Assembly (NCBI GenBank): GCA_947600345.1
Contig: CANQGC010000060.1
Location: forward strand, 1-12,657
From: an uncultured Clostridia bacterium
Lineage (GTDB): Bacteria; Bacillota; Clostridia; Christensenellales; Aristaeellaceae
Length of the DNA: 12,657 nucleotides
Reading direction: 5' to 3'
Both the position numbers and the translations under genes were made by a program. Every line of letters starts with the position of its first letter. Positions within the stretch are counted from its first letter, which is position 1. This document shows positions 1-5,966 of this stretch, piece after piece. Below the pieces are notes generated by a model. The model worked only from the letters and a program-made list of their open reading frames with translations, had not been told where the DNA came from and searched no databases.

Positions 1-110
1 GGCTACGCTGGGCGCTGCCCAGACCTGCCAAGGAACCTGAGGTTCCTTGGATTCTCCCTTCTGCTGCCGCCTGCTGGATGTGGCCTCTCATTTCTCCCGA
101 ATCCTATCGT
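1..110. other. Non-coding left edge with two small hairpins
   Basis: No gene is seen here. It lies just downstream of the minus-strand MATE gene. Two perfect hairpins are visible. One has arms CTGGGC/GCCCAG at 8-13 and 17-22. The other has 10-base arms CCAAGGAACC/GGTTCCTTGG at 28-37 and 41-50 with loop TGA. Neither has a T-run on the proper side, so neither is a textbook intrinsic terminator for the MATE gene. The words CCTTGG and ATTCTCCC that follow also occur in elements A and B, so this may be the worn end of a third repeat copy. Confidence 0.5.
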
Positions 111-1430
111 TCACTCCAGCTCTCCCCGCACCTTTCTCCGGAAGTAAACCGTCCCCACAACCAGCATGGCGATCCAGCCCGTGGCGCAGGCGTAGGCGAT
201 GCCGGTGATCCCGAGCTTACCGATCAGCAGCCACGTCACCAGCACGCGGAACGAGATCTGCACGCAGGTCAGCGCAATCGTGACCTTCATGTGCTTCACG
301 CCCCGGAAGAATCCCTGCATCCCATTGGTCACCGCCGGGAGCCAGTAGAAGAACGCCATCACCCGGAAGTACCGCGCGCCCTCCGAAAGCGTCGTCGCCT
401 CCGCCGAAAACATCGACAGCAGCGGCCCGTGCAGCAGAAGTACGAACAGGCAGATGAACGCGAAGTACACTAGCTCCAGCAGCATCCCCCGCCACAGGCC
501 CCTGCGCGCCCGCTCCTTCTCGTTCGCGCCCATGTTCTGCGCCGTGAACGTCATCATCGCGTTGGCGATGCTCCGCTCGGGCACCAGCGCGAAGTCCTCG
601 ATCTTGCCCACCGCGTTGAACGCCGCGATGGTGCTCACGCCCAGCGCGTTGACCATGCCCTGTATGAACAGCTTGCCCAGCGGCTGGCTGCACTGCTGCA
701 GTGCCGTCGCGCCGCCGTACTTCAGGATGTCGCGCAGCGTCCTTTGATCGGGACGGATGTCCGCCCTCGCGATCCGCAGCGCGTCTACCCTCCGGTTCGT
801 GTAGATCGCGCAGGCCGCCGCCGAGAGGAGGTTCGCGATGACCGTCGCCGCCGCCGCGCCCGCCGCCCGCCAGTGGAACGCCGCCACGAACAGCAGATCC
901 AGCGCCACGTTCGCCAGCGAGGATGCCGCGAGGAAGATCACCGGCGTGCGCGAATCGCCGATGCTGCGCAGCGCGGCCGCGTAGATGTTATAGGCGCAGG
1001 TGAAGGGCATGCCCGCCAGCACGATGCGCAGGTATGCCAGCGCCTCGCCCAGGATTTCGTCCGGTACCTGCATCAGCGCGAATATGGGTCGGGACAGCGC
1101 GAAGCCCGCGCCGAAGATCAGCGCCGACATCGCGAGGCCCAGCAGCAGCAGGTTCGCCAGCTCTCGCCGGAGCGCCTTGCTCCGCTTCGCCCCGAAGGAG
1201 CCGCTCATCAGCACGGACGCGCCCATGCAGGTGCCGGTGATGAACAGGATCAGCAGGTTCATCACCGGGTCGGCAGTGCCGACCGCCGCCAGTGCGGCGT
1301 CCCCCGCGAAGCGGCCGACGATCATCGAATCGACGGCGTTATAGGCCAGCTGGAAGGCGTTGCCCAGCACCAGGGGGATGGAGAAGGTGATTAGGTTTTT
1401 GGCGATGCTGCCTTGGGTCATGTCTCTCAT
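111..1430 (-). CDS. MATE-family multidrug/Na+ efflux transporter
   Basis: This is a polytopic inner-membrane antiporter of the MATE (NorM/DinF-like) superfamily, which exports cationic drugs or metabolites using an ion gradient. The chosen product is about 439 residues, the usual family length, with roughly twelve hydrophobic segments in two similar halves. Family landmarks are visible. The N-terminus reads MTQGSIAKNLITFSIPLVLG and is followed by a DSMIVGRFAG helix. The loop after the fourth to fifth helix carries AALRSIGDSRTP. The second half has VGKIEDFALVPERSIANA and then AQNMGA. The frame stays open up to 1496, but the upstream part is charged, spans a hairpin and does not look like MATE sequence. 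I therefore prefer the ATG at 1428-1430; the ATG at 1419-1421 is an alternative. No strong ribosome site precedes either one. The substrate cannot be predicted. Confidence 0.93.
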   Translation of the reverse strand: MRDMTQGSIAKNLITFSIPLVLGNAFQLAYNAVDSMIVGRFAGDAALAAVGTADPVMNLLILFITGTCMGASVLMSGSFGAKRSKALRRELANLLLLGLAMSALIFGAGFALSRPIFALMQVPDEILGEALAYLRIVLAGMPFTCAYNIYAAALRSIGDSRTPVIFLAASSLANVALDLLFVAAFHWRAAGAAAATVIANLLSAAACAIYTNRRVDALRIARADIRPDQRTLRDILKYGGATALQQCSQPLGKLFIQGMVNALGVSTIAAFNAVGKIEDFALVPERSIANAMMTFTAQNMGANEKERARRGLWRGMLLELVYFAFICLFVLLLHGPLLSMFSAEATTLSEGARYFRVMAFFYWLPAVTNGMQGFFRGVKHMKVTIALTCVQISFRVLVTWLLIGKLGITGIAYACATGWIAMLVVGTVYFRRKVRGELE

Positions 1431-1461
1431 GGGAATTTTGCTTCGCTTTCGTTTTTTCGCC

Positions 1462-1496
1462 TGCCCGGCGAGGGGCAAGGGTGCCCTGCCGGGCAC
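1462..1496 (-). promoter_or_regulatory. Possible folded 5' leader of the MATE gene
   Basis: Two mutually exclusive foldings are visible just upstream of the MATE start. One pairs TGCCCGGC at 1462-1469 with GCCGGGCA at 1488-1495 and encloses a second stem, GGGCA at 1473-1477 with TGCCC at 1482-1486. The other pairs GTGCCC at 1481-1486 with GGGCAC at 1491-1496 around a TGCC loop. On the minus strand the hairpin is followed by an A-run rather than a T-run, so it is not a terminator. A regulatory role is inference only, and the second folding is the end module of element A. Confidence 0.3.
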
Positions 1497-2045
1497 GTGG
1501 ACGCCTCACGGCGTGGGTTTTGCGCCTCACGGCGTATGCCGCCGCTTTGCGGCGGCATGGAGTTCGGAATCCCCACTGGGGATTCCGATCATCGGCGATG
1601 CTTTGCATCGCCGATGCTGCCTCACGGCAGGGGCGCCTGCCGGCGGGCCAAGGAGAGTGGAAGGCGAGCTGCTCTTTGAGCAGCTCGGTCGGCCCTGGAA
1701 GGGCCGACTGCCACGGCTCAAATCAAAGATTTGAGACGCGGCACCGGCGCGTCAAGCGCTCTCCGTTCCCTCCTTGGATTCTCCCCTCCCCTTCCTGACC
1801 AGGGCTGCGGCCCTGGACCCGGGGTTGGCGGTAGTACTTCTTGCGGGAGGTTCGGTTATCGGGCCGACAATACCGGCCCTCTGAGGGCTTTGGTTTTTGG
1901 GTTACGGGGGTACGGAGGTACGGGGTTACGGGGGTACAGGGGTACGAGGGTACGGGGTACGGGATTACGGAAGACGGAGTTTTGCCTCCGCTTCGCTGCG
2001 GCAGGGCTGCGCCCTGGGACCTGCTGGTTGGTTTGGGGCGGTTGG
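1481..2045 (-). repeat. Modular hairpin-array repeat, element A
   Basis: This is a non-coding stretch between the P-loop ATPase and the MATE gene, built from near back-to-back perfect hairpins. Paired arms and loops on the plus strand are: 1481-1486/1491-1496 (loop TGCC); 1501-1505/1510-1514 (TCAC); 1523-1526/1531-1534 (TCAC); 1536-1545/1549-1558 (TTT); 1565-1574/1578-1587 (ACT); 1590-1601/1605-1616 (TTT); 1617-1621/1626-1630 (TCAC); 1665-1674/1678-1687 (TTT); 1688-1696/1700-1708 (GGA); 1717-1724/1728-1735 (AAA); 1799-1805/1810-1816 (TGCG); 1861-1866/1874-1879; 2002-2007/2011-2016 (TGC). The linker blocks match element B in inverted orientation. Compared with B it has extra hairpins between about 1660 and 1740 and an 8-base microsatellite. 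I place it on the minus strand because there the TCAC loops read GTGA (GNRA type) and the element points at the MATE start. Boundaries are approximate. Confidence 0.85.
1899..1970. repeat. Degenerate 8-base tandem repeat (GGGGTACG) inside element A
   Basis: About nine imperfect copies of an 8-base unit close to GGGGTACG run from the conserved TTTTTGGGTTACGG block to the next conserved block. Because 8 is not a multiple of 3, translations change frame along the array, so it is not a coding repeat. In element B the same slot holds a different, 7-base repeat (3933-3952). Confidence 0.8.
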
Positions 2046-2082
2046 ATGCCTCGGCTTCGCCTCGGCGGGGTTTATGCTTGGG

Positions 2083-2586
2083 TCAGGTTGCAAGCCTGAG
2101 GAGGATCTCTTGGGCGGTTTGGGCGGGGGTTTGGGTTGTAGTGTCGACCGTGTCGGGGGCGGAGGGGGCGAATTTGGGGAGGTAGCTCAGGCTTCGGGGG
2201 AGGATGTCGGGGGTGCGGAGGCCGCTGTCGATGTCGCATTGGAGGCGGGTTGTCAGGGCGGATTCGGTTGCCGTCAGTGAAAAGCAGTGCAGTTCAGCGC
2301 CGTCGAGCGGCAGGCCGTCGCACAGCGCTTCGACGATCTCCTCATCCTGCATCACCCAGGCGAGGACGATGTTCTCCACCGCGCCGCAGCGCAGGTAGGC
2401 GGTCAGCATGTGGCGGATGTTGGCCAGGACCATCGCCCTGGTTTCGTCGTTGACGGTGAAGGGTCGGATATCCCAGCACCAGTCGCCATCCAGGAAGGCG
2501 CAGTTCGGCAGCAGCCTTTGCAACTCTCTGCCGGTCGCGGTCTTGCCTGCGCCCATCGGGCCCCGTATAAGAATCAGCCGCTTCAT
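2083..2586 (-). CDS. Small P-loop ATPase/kinase-like protein (full copy)
   Basis: This is a 167-residue single-domain P-loop NTPase of the 'AAA family ATPase / nucleotide-kinase-like' kind. The Walker A motif GPMGAGKT is at residues 9-16, directly after the first beta strand MKRLILIR. A second conserved block, FLDGDWCWDIRP (residues 31-42), sits where small-molecule kinases such as shikimate kinase or zeta-toxin-like enzymes place an acidic substrate or metal site. The C-terminal part has LRTPDILPRSL with arginines that could form a lid, then a Thr/Gln-rich tail. The substrate is unknown. The ATG at 2584-2586 overlaps, as ATGA, the stop of a decayed dus tail, mirroring the coupling seen at the real dus gene. 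It ends about 40 bases before element A begins. A phosphotransferase role is inference. Confidence 0.8.
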   Translation of the reverse strand: MKRLILIRGPMGAGKTATGRELQRLLPNCAFLDGDWCWDIRPFTVNDETRAMVLANIRHMLTAYLRCGAVENIVLAWVMQDEEIVEALCDGLPLDGAELHCFSLTATESALTTRLQCDIDSGLRTPDILPRSLSYLPKFAPSAPDTVDTTTQTPAQTAQEILLRLAT

Positions 2587-2679
2587 TCCCTCGCCTCTCT
2601 CAGCTCAAGCTTCCCTGCAAGCACCGCCAGTGCGGCGCGAACCTCCCCCGGTCGCCCCTGCTATTGGTCCGCTCGCGGA
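2458..2679 (-). repeat. Tandem duplication unit, copy distal to dus
   Basis: This stretch matches 2687-2894 along its whole length. It covers the first about 42 codons of the full ATPase and, before its start, a degraded copy of the last about 26 codons of dus. The matching ends are GGGTCGGATATCC (here) against GGGCCGGATATCC (other copy) on one side and CTCGCGGA on the other. The two units nearly abut, with 7 bases between them, as expected of a tandem duplication that has since diverged. Confidence 0.85.
2583..2679 (-). pseudogene. Remnant of the dus 3' end
   Basis: On the minus strand one frame reads RPGEVRAALAVLAG followed by KLELREARE and a stop. It aligns with the true dus C-terminus, RPDEVRAALAEFAGEAGE. 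Further upstream the match continues (RERTN against RERVN), but only after a one-base shift, so the remnant is frameshifted. Its stop overlaps the ATG of the full ATPase gene as ATGA. It has no start of its own and is best read as duplication debris that also supplies the translation start region of the ATPase. Confidence 0.75.
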
Positions 2680-2815
2680 CAGCGACGAGGGGCCGGATAT
2701 CCCAGCACCAGTCGCCGTCCAGGAAGGCGCATTGAGGCAGGAGTCTTTGCAGCTCCCTGCCGGTCGCCGTCTTGCCTACGCCCATCGGGCCACGGAGCAG
2801 GATCAGGCGCTTCAT
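2600..2815 (-). pseudogene. Truncated copy of the P-loop ATPase (71 codons)
   Basis: Starting at the ATG 2813-2815, the first 42 residues nearly duplicate the full ATPase: MKRLILLRGPMGVGKTATG with an intact Walker A at residues 9-16, then FLDGDWCWDIRP. After that the frame runs into the degraded dus tail in another reading frame and stops at 2600. The start overlaps the dus stop as ATGA, so it is probably still translated by coupling. With only the P-loop half of the fold it should not be an active enzyme. I call it a pseudogene, but an expressed 71-residue peptide cannot be excluded. Confidence 0.75.
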
Positions 2816-2894
2816 TCCCCTGCCTCCCCGGCGAACTCCGCCAGCGCGGCGCGTACCTCGTCCGGGCGCTCCAGGCGGTTGACGCGCTCGCGGA
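2687..2894 (-). repeat. Tandem duplication unit, copy within dus and truncated ATPase
   Basis: This is the partner of the unit at 2458-2679. It contains the real last codons of dus and the N-terminal part of the truncated ATPase. The two units differ at many silent and some coding sites, such as GAGKT against GVGKT and PNC against PQC, so the duplication is not recent or the parts evolve fast. Confidence 0.85.
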
Positions 2895-3786
2895 ACTTCG
2901 CCGCGCCGCGCATGCCGTGGACGTACCAGCCCACGTGCTTGCGCATCTCCAGCAGGCCGCCTCGCTCGCCGTGGAGCTGGAGCTCCAGCTCGAAGTGGCG
3001 CAGGATCATGGCGATGCGCTCGGCGTTGGTCGGGGGGCAGGCCTCCTCCCCCGCCAGCGCCGCGCGAATCTCCCGGAAGATCCAGGGGTTGCCCTGGGCA
3101 GCCCGGCCCACCAGCACGCCGTCGCAGCCGGTCTCGTCCAGCATCCGCAGGGCGTCCGCGCCGGACTTCACGTCGCCGTTGCCGATCACCGGCACCGATA
3201 CGCTCCGCTTGACCGCCCGGATGATCCCCCAGTCCGCCCGCCCGGCGTACTGCTGGGTTCGCGTGCGGCCGTGCACCGCGATGGCCGCCGCGCCCGACTG
3301 CTCGCAGACCTCCGCGACCTCCACGGCGTTGACGGAGGATTCGTCCCATCCCGCGCGAATCTTGACGGTCACGGGAAGCCCCGTGGCGTCCGCCATCGCC
3401 CGGACGATGCGCCCGATCAACTCCGGCTCCCGCATCAGCGCGCTGCCCTCGCCGTTGCCGGTGATCTTCGGCGCGGGGCAACCGAAGTTCAGATCGAAGA
3501 ACTCAAACCCGAACTCCACCAGCTCCCGCGCCGCCGCGGCCATCAGCTCCGGCTCCCGCCCGAAGAGCTGCAACCCCGCGACGCCCTCCCCCGGCAGCCG
3601 CGTCAAAAGCTCCCGCGACTCCCGGTTCCTGCCCTGCGAGTAAATCCACCCCTTCGCCGACAGCATCTCACTGACGCTCCAAGCCGCCCCCTGCTCCCGG
3701 CAGAGCAGCCGCATCGCCGCATCCGTCACCCCCGCCATCGGCGAAAGCCCAGCCCCCAAAGGCAATTCCAACTCCCCAAACCGCAT
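2812..3786 (-). CDS. dus: tRNA-dihydrouridine synthase (DusB/NifR3-like)
   Basis: This FMN-dependent enzyme reduces uridine to dihydrouridine in the D-loop of tRNA, in the cytoplasm. It has 324 residues, the normal family length. The TIM-barrel markers appear in order: SPMAGVTD (residues 15-22, FMN-binding), NFGCPAPKI with the catalytic acid Cys103, NGEGSALM (111-118), VKIRAGWD (141-148, Lys142), HGRTR (172-176), GNGDV (202-206) and GRAAQGNPWIF (228-238, FMN phosphate loop). The C-terminus is the short helical RNA-binding domain. A ribosome site (GGAGGGG on the minus strand) lies just before the ATG, and a promoter is visible further upstream. The gene overlaps the truncated ATPase by ATGA, so the two are probably co-translated. 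DusB is the likeliest subtype, but Dus paralogues cannot be separated by eye. Confidence 0.96.
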   Translation of the reverse strand: MRFGELELPLGAGLSPMAGVTDAAMRLLCREQGAAWSVSEMLSAKGWIYSQGRNRESRELLTRLPGEGVAGLQLFGREPELMAAAARELVEFGFEFFDLNFGCPAPKITGNGEGSALMREPELIGRIVRAMADATGLPVTVKIRAGWDESSVNAVEVAEVCEQSGAAAIAVHGRTRTQQYAGRADWGIIRAVKRSVSVPVIGNGDVKSGADALRMLDETGCDGVLVGRAAQGNPWIFREIRAALAGEEACPPTNAERIAMILRHFELELQLHGERGGLLEMRKHVGWYVHGMRGAAKFRERVNRLERPDEVRAALAEFAGEAGE

Positions 3787-3806
3787 ACAACACCCCTCCG
3801 AGCTCC

Positions 3807-3835
3807 ATTATACATACCCAATGCAAATTCCGCAA
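3807..3835 (-). promoter_or_regulatory. Sigma-A-like promoter of dus
   Basis: On the minus strand a perfect -10 TATAAT (plus-strand 3807-3812, preceded directly by TG) stands 17 bases from TTGCGG (3830-3835), which matches the -35 consensus at its first three bases. Transcription would begin near 3800, leaving a leader of only about 15 bases that carries the GGAGGGG ribosome site before the ATG at 3786. Confidence 0.65.
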
Positions 3836-3859
3836 TCCCGCCTCTATCATTTTCCCTCC

Positions 3860-4330
3860 ACACCCAACCCCAAGGACGAACCAGCAGATTCCAGGGCGCA
3901 GCCCTGCCGAAGCAAAGCGGAGGCGCAACCCCCGTTCTTCGTTCTTCGTTCTCCCGTAACCCAAAAACCAAAGGCTACAGAGGGCCGGTATTGTCGGCCC
4001 GATAACCGAACGCTCCGCAAGAAGAACAACGCCAACCCCGGGTCCAGGGCCGCAGCCCTGGTCAGGAGAGGGAGGGGAGAATCCAAGGAGGGAACGGGGG
4101 ACGCTTGACGTCCCCCATCTCTCCTTGGCCCGCCGGGAGGCGCCCCTGCCGTGAGGCAGCAGCGACGGCGCGCAGCGCCGCCGCTGAAGGGAATCCCCAG
4201 TGGGGATTCCGAACCCCTTGCCGCCGCAAAGCGGCGGCATCGCCGTGAGGCGCAAAACCCACGCCGTGAGGCGTCCACGCCGCTGGCAAGCGGCCCTTGC
4301 CGCCGTGAGGCGCAACCCAGGGGTTGCAAG
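3860..4330 (+). repeat. Modular hairpin-array repeat, element B
   Basis: This is an inverted copy of element A, lying between the divergent dus and yqfC genes. Hairpin arms and loops on the plus strand: 3892-3897/3901-3906 (GCA); 3982-3987/3995-4000; 4044-4050/4055-4061 (CGCA); 4096-4103/4109-4116; 4146-4150/4155-4159 (GTGA); 4160-4171/4175-4186 (GCA, one mismatch); 4190-4198/4202-4210 (AGT); 4219-4227/4231-4239 (AAA); 4241-4244/4249-4252 (GTGA); 4261-4265/4270-4274 (GTGA); 4279-4284/4289-4294 (GGCA); 4301-4304/4309-4312 (GTGA); 4312-4318/4321-4327. Linkers such as the CCAAGGAG region, the GGGCCG...CGGCCC block and the GTAACCCAAAAACC block match A. It is shorter than A because one module region is simpler. 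It ends about 40 bases before the promoter of the yqfC operon. No protein is convincingly encoded. Confidence 0.85.
3933..3952. repeat. 7-base microsatellite (CGTTCTT) inside element B
   Basis: Almost three copies of CGTTCTT occupy the slot between the GTAACCCAAAAACC block and the next conserved block. In element A the same slot holds a longer array of an unrelated 8-base unit (1899-1970). Confidence 0.75.
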
Positions 4331-4366
4331 GGGCCCCAAATCCCCTGCACATATTTTCTTCCCATC

Positions 4367-4396
4367 TTGCATTTATACCCACAGTTCGTGTATAAT
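4367..4396 (+). promoter_or_regulatory. Sigma-A-like promoter of the yqfC-recO operon
   Basis: A perfect TATAAT at 4391-4396, preceded by TG, is 18 bases from TTGCAT at 4367-4372 (first three bases match the -35 consensus). The surrounding stretch is strikingly AT-rich for this genome. The start of transcription would be near 4403, giving a leader of about 90 bases before the yqfC ATG at 4493. No clear terminator or riboswitch fold is seen in that leader. Confidence 0.7.
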
Positions 4397-4492
4397 ATAG
4401 TTGGCTAATTTTCATCGCACCCTCGGCGCGGAGGTTCGGAACGGCGCGCGCCGCGCATATCGTGAACCAGCATGGATCGCGGGGGTGATCGA

Positions 4493-4795
4493 ATGAAGTC
4501 CGTCAGGGCCAGGCGCCGTAGCGGCGCAAGCGCGCCCGCTTTGGAGTGGCTGTGCGATCTGTCCGGGAGGACCGCGCGCATCACCTCCATCGGCAACCGC
4601 TCGCTGCTGGTGGAGAACTATCGCGGCATACTGGAATTCAGCGCGGAGCGCATCGTGCTGGGCACGCGCTGCGGAAGCGTCGAGGTGACCGGCGAATGCC
4701 TGTCGCTCAATCAGGTGCGCCGGGACGCGCTGGTGATCGAGGGCGAGATCCGGGACGTGCGGCTCCCCGGCGCGGAGGCGGCGCATGAATCGTGA
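4493..4795 (+). CDS. yqfC: Sporulation protein YqfC
   Basis: This small YabP/YqfC-family protein of about 100 residues belongs to a family whose Bacillus member is about 93 residues and is expressed in the mother cell under sigma-E. The conserved core is visible: ITSIGNRSLLVENYRGILEF, then IVLGTRCGSVEVTGECLSL and a final DALVIEGEIRDVRL beta-rich segment. There is no signal peptide or membrane segment. I chose the ATG at 4493 because GGGGGTGAT stands just before it. The in-frame ATG at 4472 would add seven residues but has no ribosome site. It overlaps yqfD by 11 bases, so the two are probably translationally coupled. The exact molecular role is not established in the family. Confidence 0.88.
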   Translation: MKSVRARRRSGASAPALEWLCDLSGRTARITSIGNRSLLVENYRGILEFSAERIVLGTRCGSVEVTGECLSLNQVRRDALVIEGEIRDVRLPGAEAAHES

Positions 4796-5963
4796 CGTCC
4801 GCCTGCGCGTGGAGGGCTCGCTGCTGGAGCGGCTGATCCAGCGCGCGCTGAACGACGGCGCAAGCTTCGCCCGGATACAAAGGCTCGGCCCCCGGTCGAT
4901 CCAGCTGGACGCCGACGCGCGCAGCGCGGACATCGTGCGCGCGCTCTGCGAGAAGTACTGGCTCGACTGCCGTGTGCTGCGCCGGGGCGGCTTCGCCGCC
5001 ATGCGGGACAAGCTCCGCGCGCGCTGGACGCTCGGCCTGGGCGCGCTGCTCTGCGCCGCGATCTGTGCGCTGTTCCTGAGCAGGCTCTGGCTGGTGGACG
5101 TGCGCTTCACCGGGCCCGCGCCCCAGCTCGGCAGCGAGCGCGCCATACGCGATTGCCTGGAGGAGCACGGCGTGCGCGTGGGCATGCCGGTTTCGGCGGT
5201 GGACGCGGAGCTATTGCAGAGCGAGCTGCTGGCCGGAGCCGGGGACTACAGCTTCGTGGGCGTGCGCCGCCAGGGCGTGCGGCTGCTGGTGGAGGCCTCC
5301 CCGGAGGTGCCCGCGCCGCAGGTCTACGATCTGAACTACGCCCGGGACCTGGTGGCCGCCCGGGACGGCGTGGTGGAGTCCATCACCGTCCACGCCGGGC
5401 ACGCCGCCGTGAAGCCCGGTGACACCGTGCGCCGCGGTCAGCTGCTGATCCGCGGCGAGGAGGCGCGCACCAGGGAGGAGACCGCGCCCGTGGGCGCCTC
5501 CGGCGAGGTGATCGCCCGGAGCTGGTGCGAGGGCAGCGCCGAGGGCGCGCTCACCGGCGCGGCGCTTCGCCGCACCGGCCGGTGCGAGGCGGAGAGCGCG
5601 CTCCAGCTGCTGGGCCTCTCGCTGCCGCTGAGCGAGTGCGCGGGCTACGCCTCGGAGGAGGCGGAGCTGGAGATACTGCCCGTGGGCGGGCTGTTCCTGC
5701 CGCTGGAGGTGCGCAGGGTCATCCACTGGGAGACCGCGCCCGTGCGGGTGGAGGCCGATCCGGGAGCGCTGGAGGCCCGCCTGCGCGCACTGGCCCTGGC
5801 CGAGGCCCGGGCGAAGCTCGCCGCCGGCGGCATGGACTGGACGCTGCGCTCCACGTGGACGGACTGCGAGACGGAAGGAGACGTACTGCGCGTGCGCGCG
5901 GTTTGCGAAATCGCCGCGAACATCGCCGTCACGCGCGACGCATTGAATCAGGAGGTCAATTGA
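4785..5963 (+). CDS. yqfD: Sporulation protein YqfD (stage IV family)
   Basis: This membrane-anchored sporulation protein has 392 residues, close to the about 398 of the Bacillus homologue. The N-terminal part (about residues 1-75) is soluble and basic. A single membrane segment lies at about residues 83-103 (LGLGALLCAAICALFLSRLW). The long C-terminal region follows and would be outside the membrane; it includes DLVAARDGVVESITVHAGHAAVKPGDTVRRGQ split over residues about 185-220, a lipoyl/HlyD-like turn-rich segment typical of the family. GGAGG at 4774-4778 lies 6 bases before the ATG. It starts inside yqfC and is followed after 3 bases by phoH. Its biochemical activity is unknown; a role in spore formation is known only from family membership. 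Confidence 0.9.
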   Translation: MNRDVRLRVEGSLLERLIQRALNDGASFARIQRLGPRSIQLDADARSADIVRALCEKYWLDCRVLRRGGFAAMRDKLRARWTLGLGALLCAAICALFLSRLWLVDVRFTGPAPQLGSERAIRDCLEEHGVRVGMPVSAVDAELLQSELLAGAGDYSFVGVRRQGVRLLVEASPEVPAPQVYDLNYARDLVAARDGVVESITVHAGHAAVKPGDTVRRGQLLIRGEEARTREETAPVGASGEVIARSWCEGSAEGALTGAALRRTGRCEAESALQLLGLSLPLSECAGYASEEAELEILPVGGLFLPLEVRRVIHWETAPVRVEADPGALEARLRALALAEARAKLAAGGMDWTLRSTWTDCETEGDVLRVRAVCEIAANIAVTRDALNQEVN

Positions 5964-5966
5964 GAT

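Noticed and set aside
28..50. Perfect 10-base-pair hairpin as a Rho-independent terminator of the MATE gene
   Set aside because: No T-run follows on the minus strand, and the words match the repeat family instead.
1899..1970. Short tandem units as a CRISPR array
   Set aside because: The units are 8 bases and contiguous, with no spacers and no cas genes nearby.
1731..2280. Several overlapping open frames of about 110-130 codons across element A
   Set aside because: They read through hairpins and an 8-base tandem repeat, exist in more than one frame at once, and have no recognisable domain; composition alone explains them.
1481..4330. Elements A and B as ends of an insertion sequence or composite transposon
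   Set aside because: No transposase or integrase is seen between or beside them and no target-site duplication could be identified by eye; the segment between carries dus and a small ATPase.
3668..4372. A 234-codon minus-strand open frame through element B into dus
   Set aside because: Its parts translate the hairpin repeat and the dus gene in the wrong frame; the true dus frame is well supported.
4348..4377. Sigma-E-like promoter (ATATT, 14-base gap, CATTTATA) before yqfC
   Set aside because: The -10 part matches the consensus CATACAnT poorly; the sigma-A-like signal at 4367-4396 is better. It remains possible given the sporulation role of yqfC and yqfD.
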